64,000 bases of DNA, taken from positions 558,001 through 622,000 of the forward strand of contig NZ_JAVRHR010000001.1 in NCBI RefSeq assembly GCF_031846445.1. The letters run 5' to 3'. The notes beneath the pieces are model-generated. The model did no database searches. It saw nothing but the letters and a program-made list of their open reading frames with translations, and had not been told where the DNA came from. Every line of letters begins with the position of its first letter. The first letter of the stretch is position 1. This stretch comes from Croceitalea rosinachiae (GTDB lineage Bacteria > Bacteroidota > Bacteroidia > Flavobacteriales > Flavobacteriaceae). A program made the translations under genes and the position numbers. Shown here in pieces: positions 28,083-35,660 of the stretch.

Positions 28083-28092
28083 AACAGAAATT

Positions 28093-28791
28093 ATGAATAA
28101 AATATTTACCCTAGGTTTAATATTAGCATGTACAACAAACGCCCTGTCGCAATCAAAAAACTTTTTAGATATCCCCTATTTAGAAACTTCTGCCAAAGTT
28201 GATACGCTAGTAACGCCAGATAAAATTTATTTGAACATCACCATTCAAGAAAAAGATTCAAAGGGCAAAAAATCTGTTGAAGAACAAGAGAACAAAATGG
28301 CACAGCGCCTAAAAAGTTTAGGTATAGCTATCGACAAACAATTGACCATAAAAGATTTGGCAAGCAACTATAAAAAGTATTTTCTGCGTTCTAAAGAAGT
28401 TTTAAAAAGCAAGCAGTATTCATTATTGGTTTATGACGGTTTAACCGCAGGAAAAGTAATGGCGGCTTTAGAAGATTTGGATATTGCCAATACCTACTTG
28501 GAAAAAACGGAGTATTCTAAAATGGATGAATTAGAACTCACTTTAAAATCAAGGGCAGCGAAAAAAGCAAAGCTTAAAGCAAATGCCCTCACCAAACCTT
28601 TAGGGCAAGAAGTAGGCATGGCCATTCACATTGTAGATAATTCACAACCTTATTATCCAAGGTACAACCAACCAAGAATGGAAATGAAGGCAATGGCTAT
28701 GGATGTTGCAGAACCTGAGCCCTTAGATATCAGCTTTGAAAAAATTCGTGTGGAAAGCACAGTTAATGTAAAGTTTAAGATTTCAGAATAG
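28093..28791 (+). CDS. Secreted SIMPL (DUF541) domain protein
   Basis: 232 residues from the ATG at 28093, whose product starts with a Sec signal (MNKIFTLGLILACTTNALSQ). The body matches the SIMPL/DUF541 family: LVTPDKIYLNITIQEKD, LKSKQYSLLVYDG, AAKKAKLKANALTKPLGQEVG. These are periplasmic or outer-membrane-associated proteins of ill-defined role. A longer in-frame extension to 28009 overlaps the upstream gene and lacks a signal peptide, so I reject it. Confidence 0.8.
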   Translation: MNKIFTLGLILACTTNALSQSKNFLDIPYLETSAKVDTLVTPDKIYLNITIQEKDSKGKKSVEEQENKMAQRLKSLGIAIDKQLTIKDLASNYKKYFLRSKEVLKSKQYSLLVYDGLTAGKVMAALEDLDIANTYLEKTEYSKMDELELTLKSRAAKKAKLKANALTKPLGQEVGMAIHIVDNSQPYYPRYNQPRMEMKAMAMDVAEPEPLDISFEKIRVESTVNVKFKISE

Positions 28792-28835
28792 ATTAATTTA
28801 AACCGTTGCATTTTAAATGAAAGAAGTTTCCAATA

Positions 28836-28911
28836 TGTCAGTTCGAGTGATTTTTTGATAAAAAATCGTATCGAGAACTATTTTAGAGATTAAAATTCTT
28901 ATTCTCGATAC
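28836..28911. repeat. Interspersed intergenic repeat, copy 2
   Basis: TGTCAGTTCGAGT (28836-28848), GTATCGAGAA (28868-28877) paired with TTCTCGATAC (28902-28911). Same order and spacing of parts as 13336-13410. It lies between convergent genes, so it may also act as a transcription stop. Confidence 0.75.
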
Positions 28912-28930
28912 AAATTTTACGCACTACGGG

Positions 28931-29512
28931 TTAATCTAATACAGAAAGACCTGAATTCATAATACTATAAAGTTTTTCAGGGTCGGCATCTACTTTTGCC
29001 AAAACGCGAATGCCATTGAATAAAGCAAATAGCATCAAGCCTATTTCATCGGCATTTTTATTCGTTTTTATTTCACCGTTTCGAATGCCTTTTTGAACAA
29101 AAGCCGTAAATAGGTTTTCAGTTTTTATCTTATTCTCTAAAAGAATCTTTTGTATTTTTTCATCACCAGGTATCAGCTCTGTAGTCGTATTCACTACAAA
29201 ACAGCCTTTTTTGCAATCGTCTTGCATAGATTCATCTATGGCTTTTTGAAATAGTTTTCTGAATCCCTCTTTGACCGAACGTTCTGTCTCAAATAAATGC
29301 TGAATGATATCCCCATTAGTTTCTCTATACAATGAAAAAGCGGATTCAAAAAGTGCATCTTTACCACCAAAAGTGTCATATAAGCTTGCTCTATTAATCC
29401 CTAAGTGAGAAACCAAATCTTGCATTGAAGTAGCATGGAACCCTTTTTGCCAAAAGAGCTCCATAGCTTTGTTCAATACTTCTTTTTCATCAAATTGTTT
29501 TGTACGTGGCAT
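28931..29512 (-). CDS. TetR-family repressor
   Basis: 193 residues. N-terminal TetR helix-turn-helix (VLNKAMELFWQKGFHATSMQDLVSHLGINRASLYDTFG, about 11-48) and a C-terminal ligand domain with two Cys in DDCKKGCFVVN. The CKKGCFV arrangement is common in AcrR-type regulators that control short-chain dehydrogenases and may sense electrophiles. It is the second gene of an operon after the SDR gene, with 34 bp between; an operator-like palindrome covers its start region. Confidence 0.9.
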   Translation of the reverse strand: MPRTKQFDEKEVLNKAMELFWQKGFHATSMQDLVSHLGINRASLYDTFGGKDALFESAFSLYRETNGDIIQHLFETERSVKEGFRKLFQKAIDESMQDDCKKGCFVVNTTTELIPGDEKIQKILLENKIKTENLFTAFVQKGIRNGEIKTNKNADEIGLMLFALFNGIRVLAKVDADPEKLYSIMNSGLSVLD

Positions 29513-29513
29513 A

Positions 29514-29531
29514 TTGGAATACTTGTTCCAA
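29514..29531. promoter_or_regulatory. TetR operator-like palindrome, site A
   Basis: TTGGAATACTTGTTCCAA has perfect 6-bp arms (TTGGAA/TTCCAA) and sits 2 bp upstream of the TetR ATG. The same pattern occurs twice in the promoter of the operon. Confidence 0.6.
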
Positions 29532-29546
29532 ATTTATTCAAAAAAA

Positions 29547-30296
29547 TTATACTTGTGCAAATCCGCCGTCAACGGGAATCTCAGCACCTGTAATATAACT
29601 ACTATCTGAAGATGCCAAAAACAATGCAGTACTGGCTACCTCATCAGGATTACCAAAACGCCCCAAGCTTACCAAAGAAGGGAAACTAGCTGCCATTTGG
29701 TCAATATTTTCTTGTGGTACGTTGTGCTTACCATAAATTGGGGTATCAATAGGCCCTGGGGAGATTGCGTTTACGCGAATACCCTTAGGGCCAAATTCTG
29801 CAGCCAAAGTTCTCGTTAATGAACGCAGGGCCGCTTTGCTAGATGCGTAGGCTGCCATTCCGCCAAAACCTTTCACATTGGTTACCGAAGTATTGAAAAT
29901 TATGCTAGCTCCTTCATTCAAATGATTATATGCAGCTTTTACCGTAAAAAGTGGTCCTCTTACATTAATGTTATGTACTTCATCAAATAATTCTTCCGTC
30001 AATCCATCGATAGTTTCAACTCTAAAAATTCCTGCGTTCAAGAAGAGAACATCAATTTTACCAAAGGCATCGACCGTCGTATTGATTAACCTTTCACTAT
30101 CGTTGATACTACTTGCCTCTGCCTTTACTAAAAGGTAATCCCCTTCTAATTCAGATTTTAGAGCATCCAATTTTTCTTGGCTTCTTCCAGTTAAAACCAC
30201 TTTTGCTCCTTCTGCTAAATAACGCTTAGCAGTTTGCAAACCCATTCCGCTGGTTGCTCCTGTAATTATGGCGACTTTGTTTTCTAATTTTTTCAT
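29547..30296 (-). CDS. SDR-family NAD(P)-dependent oxidoreductase
   Basis: 249 residues, classical short-chain dehydrogenase: cofactor motif TGATSGMG (about 13-20), LNAGIF, catalytic Ser and YASSK (Tyr-x3-Lys near 151-155), and SPGPIDTP. It probably reduces a carbonyl or quinone-like compound. It is regulated together with the adjacent TetR gene, so the substrate or a related molecule may be the inducer. Confidence 0.92.
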   Translation of the reverse strand: MKKLENKVAIITGATSGMGLQTAKRYLAEGAKVVLTGRSQEKLDALKSELEGDYLLVKAEASSINDSERLINTTVDAFGKIDVLFLNAGIFRVETIDGLTEELFDEVHNINVRGPLFTVKAAYNHLNEGASIIFNTSVTNVKGFGGMAAYASSKAALRSLTRTLAAEFGPKGIRVNAISPGPIDTPIYGKHNVPQENIDQMAASFPSLVSLGRFGNPDEVASTALFLASSDSSYITGAEIPVDGGFAQV

Positions 30297-30328
30297 GTTT
30301 TTTATTTTAGATTTTCTTGTTTTTTATT

Positions 30329-30380
30329 TTGGAACGTTCATTCCGATACAAACATATTAATAACAGAACGATTGTTCCAA
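30329..30380 (-). promoter_or_regulatory. Promoter of the SDR/TetR operon with two operator-like sites
   Basis: On the minus strand: TTG (complement of 30378-30380), a 21-bp spacer, then TATGTTTG (complement of 30349-30356). Site B, TTGGAACGTTCATTCCGA (30329-30346), covers the predicted transcription start. Site C, ACAGAACGATTGTTCCAA (30363-30380), covers the -33 box. Both match site A in the arms. The layout is that of a self-repressed operon. Confidence 0.65.
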
Positions 30381-30456
30381 ATAAAAAATAAGTTTTAACA
30401 TTATTTTAATCTTATCAACCTGCTTTTGTATCTTTCAAAAGACTAATTCCAACCAC

Positions 30457-33400
30457 ATGAAAACTTTAAGACTTCTGTTCCTAATTTTATTTATTATTCC
30501 GCTTAACAATTCCGCGCAGCGCAGAAAAAAACAAACCACCACTCCTTCCATAGTTTTAAATGATTCTCTGTATTCAGGACTCAAATGGAGAAATATTGGG
30601 CCATTTCGTGGTGGTCGAAGTGTAACCTCTACCGGCGTGGTTGGACAACCCATGACCTATTATATGGGTTCTGTTGGTGGTGGAATCTATAAAACTACCG
30701 ATGATGGAATTACTTGGAAAAATATTTCTGACGGCCAATTGAATACAGGTACTGTTGGTGCTATTGCCGTAGCTGAAAGCAACCCTAACATCGTAATTGT
30801 CGGAATGGGAGAACATGCGGCTCGAGGGGTAATGACCTCAATGGGTGATGGCATTTACAAATCAACAGATGCTGGTAAAACTTGGAAGCATATTGGTCTT
30901 GACGAATCAAGACACATTTCTGATGTGATTATTGACCCTAACAATCCTGATATTATTTTTGTATCAGCACAAGGGGCTCAATACGGACCTTCGCAACAGA
31001 GAGGTGTTTACCGTTCTTTAGATGGTGGAGCAAACTGGGAAAGGGTACTTTTTGTAGATGAGAATACAGGAGCTTCTTCCCTATCAATGGATATGAACAA
31101 TCCTCTTATTCTCTATGCCGCGATGTGGCAACACAGACGTTATCCTTGGACTATGGAATCTGGCGGCCCATCTTCGGGAATCTATAAATCTACAGATGGA
31201 GGGGATACTTGGAAGCAATTAAAAGAAGGCCTACCAAAGGAATTCGGAAAAGCTGGTATTTCCGTATCAAGGGCAAATCCAGAACTCGTTTTTGCAGTTA
31301 TTGAAGCCGAGGGAACTAAAGGTGGTGTTTACCGAAGTGATGATGCAGGCAAAAAATGGACGCAGGTCAATAAAGACCGTATAAATATCGCACGTTCATG
31401 GTACTACATGGAAATATTTGCTGACCCTCAAGATGAAAATGTGGTTTACGTACTTAATGCGCCTGTAACTAAATCTATCGATGGAGGAAAGTCTTTTAAG
31501 CCCTTACCCACTCCGCATGGTGACAATCATCATTTGTGGATCAACCCCAAGGACAATTCAAAAATGATTAATTCCAATGATGGCGGTGCTAATATTTCCA
31601 ACAATGGAGGTAAAAGCTGGAGCACCCAACAGAATCAGGCTACATCGCAATTTTATCGAGTAATTACGGATAACCTCGTACCCTATAATTTATATGGAGG
31701 TCAACAAGATAATTCTGCAATTGCCATTGCCAGTAGAACAAATGATGGCGGTATTGATTGGAAAGATTGGTATTCGGTTGCAGGATGTGAAAGTGCCTAT
31801 TTGGCTTTTGACCCTGATAATCCAGAAGTTGTTTACGGAGGTTGTTATCAGGGTATTATTGAAAAATGGGTGAAAGCTTCTCATGAAGGGAAGCCTATAA
31901 AAGAATATCCTGAACTTGGTCTAGGTAAAGTGCCTAAAGATTTTAAATACCGCTATAACTGGAACGCACCAATTATCAGTTCACCACATGACCGAAATAC
32001 CATTTATCATGCTGGCAATGTAGTTTTTAAAACAACTGACGGCGGCCATAGTTGGGAAGTAGTGAGTCCTGATTTAACCAGAAATGAAGAAGATAAGCAA
32101 GGCCCAGGTGGTGGGCCATTTACGAACGAAGCAGCAGGTGGTGAAAATTACAATACCTTAATGTATTTAGTGGAATCACCGCATGAGCAGGGCGTACTTT
32201 ATTCCGGTAGTGACGACGGTTTACTGCATATCACGAAAGATGGCGGTGCCAATTGGCAGAATATTTCACCGCCAAATATTGGAAATGGCATTGTTAACAG
32301 TATAGAAGTTTCTCCACATGATCCAGCTACAGCATATATAGCAGTAATGCGCTATAAATCAATGGATTTAAAACCTTATGTTTTCAAAACTACAGATTAT
32401 GGACAAACGTGGTCTAAAATCACAAATGGCATTACGGACAAACACACTTTTGTTCGTGCCGTTCGAGAGGATAAAAAGAAAAAAGGATTATTATATGCTG
32501 GCACCGAAACCGGACTTTACATCTCTTTGGATGACGGACAAAACTGGCAGAAATTCCAGCTGAATCTGCCGCTAGTTCCTATTAATGATTTGACCATTCA
32601 AGACAATGATTTAGTGGTTGCCACGGCGGGTCGTTCGTTCTGGATTTTAGATGATTTAGGGGCTATTCAAAACAGTTTTGACACTTCACAAAAATTGAAA
32701 CTCGTACAACCTAAACCCAGTTATCGCATTTTTGGAGGTAGTCAAGACAAACCTGTACCTGGTTTAGGGCAAAATCCGAAATCTGGTGTGACCGTAGATT
32801 ATTATCTTCCAAAGAAATTAGATTCCACCGAACTAAAATTAGAGGTTTTACAAAATGGCACAGTAATACGTAGCTATACCAACCAAAAACCAAAAGGTTT
32901 TAAATCATGGCCTGGAGGACCTTCAAAACCATCAGTACTTCCCTCCAAAAAAGGCTATAACCGTTTTACTTGGAATTTCAGAACTAAATCGCTGCCAAGC
33001 ATAGAAAAGGTATTTGTATTTGGAAATTCCGCAGGGCATCGAGTAGGACCCGGCACATATACCCTAAGATTGACCTTAGAGAATGAAATGGTAGAGACAA
33101 CTGCTGCGGTACTGGCAAACCCAAAAATTGAAGCAACTACAGCTGACTATGCCGAGCAACAAGAAGTTTTACAAAAAATTGATGCTACGGTAATAGAAAT
33201 GCATCATGCGGTCAACCAAATGCGTTCTGCAAAAAAGCAATTAAAAAATTATCAAAAGTTGCTTAAGCACAATGATGCAGCAAAAGAACTATTGGAAAAA
33301 GGAGAAGCTTTAGAAAAACGCATTACTATTTGGGAAGAAAATTTAATTCAGCCGAAACAAAAGACATTTCAAGATGTCATTAATTTCAACAATCAATTAA

Positions 33401-33606
33401 ATGCCGATTTACTTCATCTAAAAGGTTTTGTTGATGTCTCCGAGCCCAAAGTTACCAGTGGCGCAAAAGAACGGCTTAAAGACTTGTTGGGCGATTGGTC
33501 TGTATTTAAGAATGAAAAAAAGGACATCGTAGGGAAAGAGATGAATGAATACAGTGAGATTTTTAAAGCTTTAAACTTACCTGCTTTAATTTTAAATGAG
33601 GAATAA
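30457..33606 (+). CDS. Secreted VPS10/sortilin-like BNR-repeat protein
   Basis: 1049 residues with a signal peptide (LRLLFLILFIIPLNNSAQ). Many Asp-box/BNR repeats of the form TxDxGxTW: TTDDGITWKN, STDAGKTWKH, SLDGGANWER, STDGGDTWKQ, SDDAGKKWTQ, TTDGGHSWEV, TKDGGANWQN, TTDYGQTWSK. The front part begins LKWRNIGPFRGGRS, usual in this family, which is annotated as glycosyl hydrolase or sortilin-type. The last 200 residues are helical. It is likely a beta-propeller surface or periplasmic protein; enzymatic activity is unproven. Confidence 0.85.
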   Translation: MKTLRLLFLILFIIPLNNSAQRRKKQTTTPSIVLNDSLYSGLKWRNIGPFRGGRSVTSTGVVGQPMTYYMGSVGGGIYKTTDDGITWKNISDGQLNTGTVGAIAVAESNPNIVIVGMGEHAARGVMTSMGDGIYKSTDAGKTWKHIGLDESRHISDVIIDPNNPDIIFVSAQGAQYGPSQQRGVYRSLDGGANWERVLFVDENTGASSLSMDMNNPLILYAAMWQHRRYPWTMESGGPSSGIYKSTDGGDTWKQLKEGLPKEFGKAGISVSRANPELVFAVIEAEGTKGGVYRSDDAGKKWTQVNKDRINIARSWYYMEIFADPQDENVVYVLNAPVTKSIDGGKSFKPLPTPHGDNHHLWINPKDNSKMINSNDGGANISNNGGKSWSTQQNQATSQFYRVITDNLVPYNLYGGQQDNSAIAIASRTNDGGIDWKDWYSVAGCESAYLAFDPDNPEVVYGGCYQGIIEKWVKASHEGKPIKEYPELGLGKVPKDFKYRYNWNAPIISSPHDRNTIYHAGNVVFKTTDGGHSWEVVSPDLTRNEEDKQGPGGGPFTNEAAGGENYNTLMYLVESPHEQGVLYSGSDDGLLHITKDGGANWQNISPPNIGNGIVNSIEVSPHDPATAYIAVMRYKSMDLKPYVFKTTDYGQTWSKITNGITDKHTFVRAVREDKKKKGLLYAGTETGLYISLDDGQNWQKFQLNLPLVPINDLTIQDNDLVVATAGRSFWILDDLGAIQNSFDTSQKLKLVQPKPSYRIFGGSQDKPVPGLGQNPKSGVTVDYYLPKKLDSTELKLEVLQNGTVIRSYTNQKPKGFKSWPGGPSKPSVLPSKKGYNRFTWNFRTKSLPSIEKVFVFGNSAGHRVGPGTYTLRLTLENEMVETTAAVLANPKIEATTADYAEQQEVLQKIDATVIEMHHAVNQMRSAKKQLKNYQKLLKHNDAAKELLEKGEALEKRITIWEENLIQPKQKTFQDVINFNNQLNADLLHLKGFVDVSEPKVTSGAKERLKDLLGDWSVFKNEKKDIVGKEMNEYSEIFKALNLPALILNEE

Positions 33607-34178
33607 TGAGCAAGCCATTTGTGGCAGATAAGCATTTTAAAAATGAAGATTTTACGCAAAACCCATTAGCAAGGGCAGTTTATGAAGAATGTGTTTTTGA
33701 GGGCTGCCAATTTCAAAATGGGTTTTTAGACAATCAGAATTTTGTGGATTGTACATTTCGAGAATGTGATCTGAGCAATACCAATGTTGCCTATACACTT
33801 TGGAACAATGTATTCTTTGAGTCATGTAAATTAGTAGGTGTCGCCTTTGACAAATCCGACCCGGCATTAATGACAATACAATTTGACAAGTGCAATTTAA
33901 CACTTGCCGTATTTTATGGATTGACACTGCACAAAACAGATTTTTCAGGTTCAAATTTAAGTCAGGCAGACTTTACCCATACAGATTTGACCGAGGCAAA
34001 TTTCACGGATTGCAATTTAGACAATACTGTTTTTGAAAATACCAATCTGAGCAAGGTCAACCTCTCTAAGGCGTTCAATTTTAATATTAATCCTGAAGTA
34101 AACACGCTAAAAAAAGCTCGATTTAGTAAAGAAGAATTAATTGGGTTATTGAAAAAACACGATATTGTCATAGAATAA
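33606..34178 (+). CDS. Pentapeptide-repeat protein
   Basis: 190 residues made almost entirely of A(D/N)LXX-type repeats (CVFEGCQFQNGFLDNQNF, ADFTHTDLTEANFTDCNL), giving a right-handed quadrilateral beta-helix. It resembles the Qnr/McbG group, some of which protect gyrase; this role is not shown here. Its ATG shares one base with the stop of the VPS10-like gene, so the two are translationally linked. Confidence 0.88.
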   Translation: MSKPFVADKHFKNEDFTQNPLARAVYEECVFEGCQFQNGFLDNQNFVDCTFRECDLSNTNVAYTLWNNVFFESCKLVGVAFDKSDPALMTIQFDKCNLTLAVFYGLTLHKTDFSGSNLSQADFTHTDLTEANFTDCNLDNTVFENTNLSKVNLSKAFNFNINPEVNTLKKARFSKEELIGLLKKHDIVIE

Positions 34179-34222
34179 GTCCAATATATGTGTTTGTTTT
34201 CGTCTTTACTTAAACTCTTATC

Positions 34223-34720
34223 ATGAAAGCACTATCATTTTTAGCACTATTCAATTTTCTATTAGCGACTGGTCAAAATACGTTACAACTAAGTAAAGGT
34301 CAAGAACCATTAGAAGCAAAAATAGAACTGGTATCCTTTATGGAAGGGCATTGGACAGGTACTGCTTTTGGTGGTGCTACTGAAGAAATATGGAGCCCTG
34401 CAGTTAATGGATCCATAATGTTCGTTTTTCGACATATGACTGATGGTAAGGTGAACTTTTATGAAGTTGGTCATATTCGTGAGCTGGAAAACAGCCTTAG
34501 TTTTGAGCTCAAACATTTTGATACGAATTTACATGGTTGGGAAGAAAAAGATGAAGTACAGCAATTCAAGTTCATCAAAGCAAAAGATAATCGAGTCTAT
34601 TTTGACGGGTTTACTTTTGAAAGTGTAAATGAGAATGAAATCAATATTTATGGTTTGATTAGCAACGAAGATGGCACTACCAATGAAGTAGTCTTCAATT
34701 ATAAAAGAGCTAGTACGTGA
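34223..34720 (+). CDS. DUF6265-like secreted protein
   Basis: 165 residues, with a signal peptide (MKALSFLALFNFLLATG). FMEGHWTGTAFGGATEEIWSPAVNGSIMFVFRHM and FYEVGHIRE are typical of the DUF6265 family, which has a lipocalin-like beta-barrel look. The function is unknown. The following gene starts inside its stop codon (GTGA). Confidence 0.75.
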   Translation: MKALSFLALFNFLLATGQNTLQLSKGQEPLEAKIELVSFMEGHWTGTAFGGATEEIWSPAVNGSIMFVFRHMTDGKVNFYEVGHIRELENSLSFELKHFDTNLHGWEEKDEVQQFKFIKAKDNRVYFDGFTFESVNENEINIYGLISNEDGTTNEVVFNYKRAST

Positions 34721-35064
34721 AGGAATGTTTAGAATGCGAAACTGAAATCAAAGGCCGAGCGGATAAAAAATTCTGTTCCGATTATTGTCGTAATGCCTAC
34801 AATAATAAACTTAACAAAGACAGTAAGAATTTAGTAAGAAACATCAATAACCGTTTACGAAAGAACTATCGCATTTTGGATAGTTTTGAATTAAAAGAAG
34901 GCAAAACAAGAACTACCAAAACTCGATTGATGGACAAGGGGTTTGACTTTGAATATATTACGAATTTGTACACCACAAAAAAAGGAAGCACCTATTATTT
35001 TGTTTATGACCTAGGGTATCTTCCTTTAGATAATGACTATTGTATGATAGTAAAGCGAGAGTGA
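34717..35064 (+). CDS. Small zinc-ribbon protein
   Basis: 115 residues starting with GTG at 34717, overlapping the previous stop by 4 bp. The N-terminal C4-x2-C7 and C20-x3-C24 (ADKKFCSDYCRNAYNN) form a likely zinc finger, followed by a basic helical stretch that could bind nucleic acid. I recall similar uncharacterised proteins in flavobacteria; the function is unknown. Confidence 0.7.
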   Translation: MKECLECETEIKGRADKKFCSDYCRNAYNNKLNKDSKNLVRNINNRLRKNYRILDSFELKEGKTRTTKTRLMDKGFDFEYITNLYTTKKGSTYYFVYDLGYLPLDNDYCMIVKRE

Positions 35065-35065
35065 G

Positions 35066-35536
35066 CTATTTCCAATTCTGCCCACTAAGCTTTAAAGCTG
35101 CTACCACAATATCTTTACGGCTTATTTGACCGACTAAAATATCATCTTTCATTACGGGCAATCTCCTTCTATTATGTCTATCAAAAACACCAGCTGCATC
35201 AAATATGCTCATATCATGAGGAATGGTTTCTACATTTTTGGTCATAAATCGCTCTACACTTTTATCTAGAATAGGTTGATTAAAATAACGGCTTTCCGAA
35301 ATCTGTTTCATACAATCAGCTTCAGAAATAATTCCCACTAAAAATCCATTATTATCCATTACGGGGCCACCGGAAATCTTATATTTAGCAAAAGCTTCCA
35401 TAACCTCTAAAATGGATTGATCTGGAGCAAACTTGACCAATTTTTTTGTCATGTAATCAGAAACCAAAATCGGCGCATCATAATCTTTCTTTGAATCGAC
35501 CTTCGCTCTGGCCCCTTGAAAACTCTTGATTCCCAT
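35066..35536 (-). CDS. Tandem CBS-domain protein
   Basis: 156 residues with two CBS domains: VSDYMTKKLVKFAPDQSILEVMEAF ... GIISEADCM, and FMTKNVETIPHDMSIFDAAGVF ... RRLPVMKDDILVGQISRKDIV. Pairs of CBS domains bind adenine nucleotides and act as energy sensors. It has no catalytic domain, so it likely regulates another protein. It is convergent with the zinc-ribbon gene (1-bp gap). Confidence 0.9.
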   Translation of the reverse strand: MGIKSFQGARAKVDSKKDYDAPILVSDYMTKKLVKFAPDQSILEVMEAFAKYKISGGPVMDNNGFLVGIISEADCMKQISESRYFNQPILDKSVERFMTKNVETIPHDMSIFDAAGVFDRHNRRRLPVMKDDILVGQISRKDIVVAALKLSGQNWK

Positions 35537-35660
35537 ATCGCTTATATTATTAAGGGTTGGTTACCTAATATAATGAATTTTAATGAATTATCTAATTTTT
35601 AGGGCTTAAAGATGCGAACCCCTTATAATTTTATACATTTATGAGCCAACTAAAATCACT

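Noticed and set aside
28009..28092. Longer N-terminus for the SIMPL protein
   Set aside because: It overlaps the upstream gene and hides the signal peptide that begins at the ATG at 28093.
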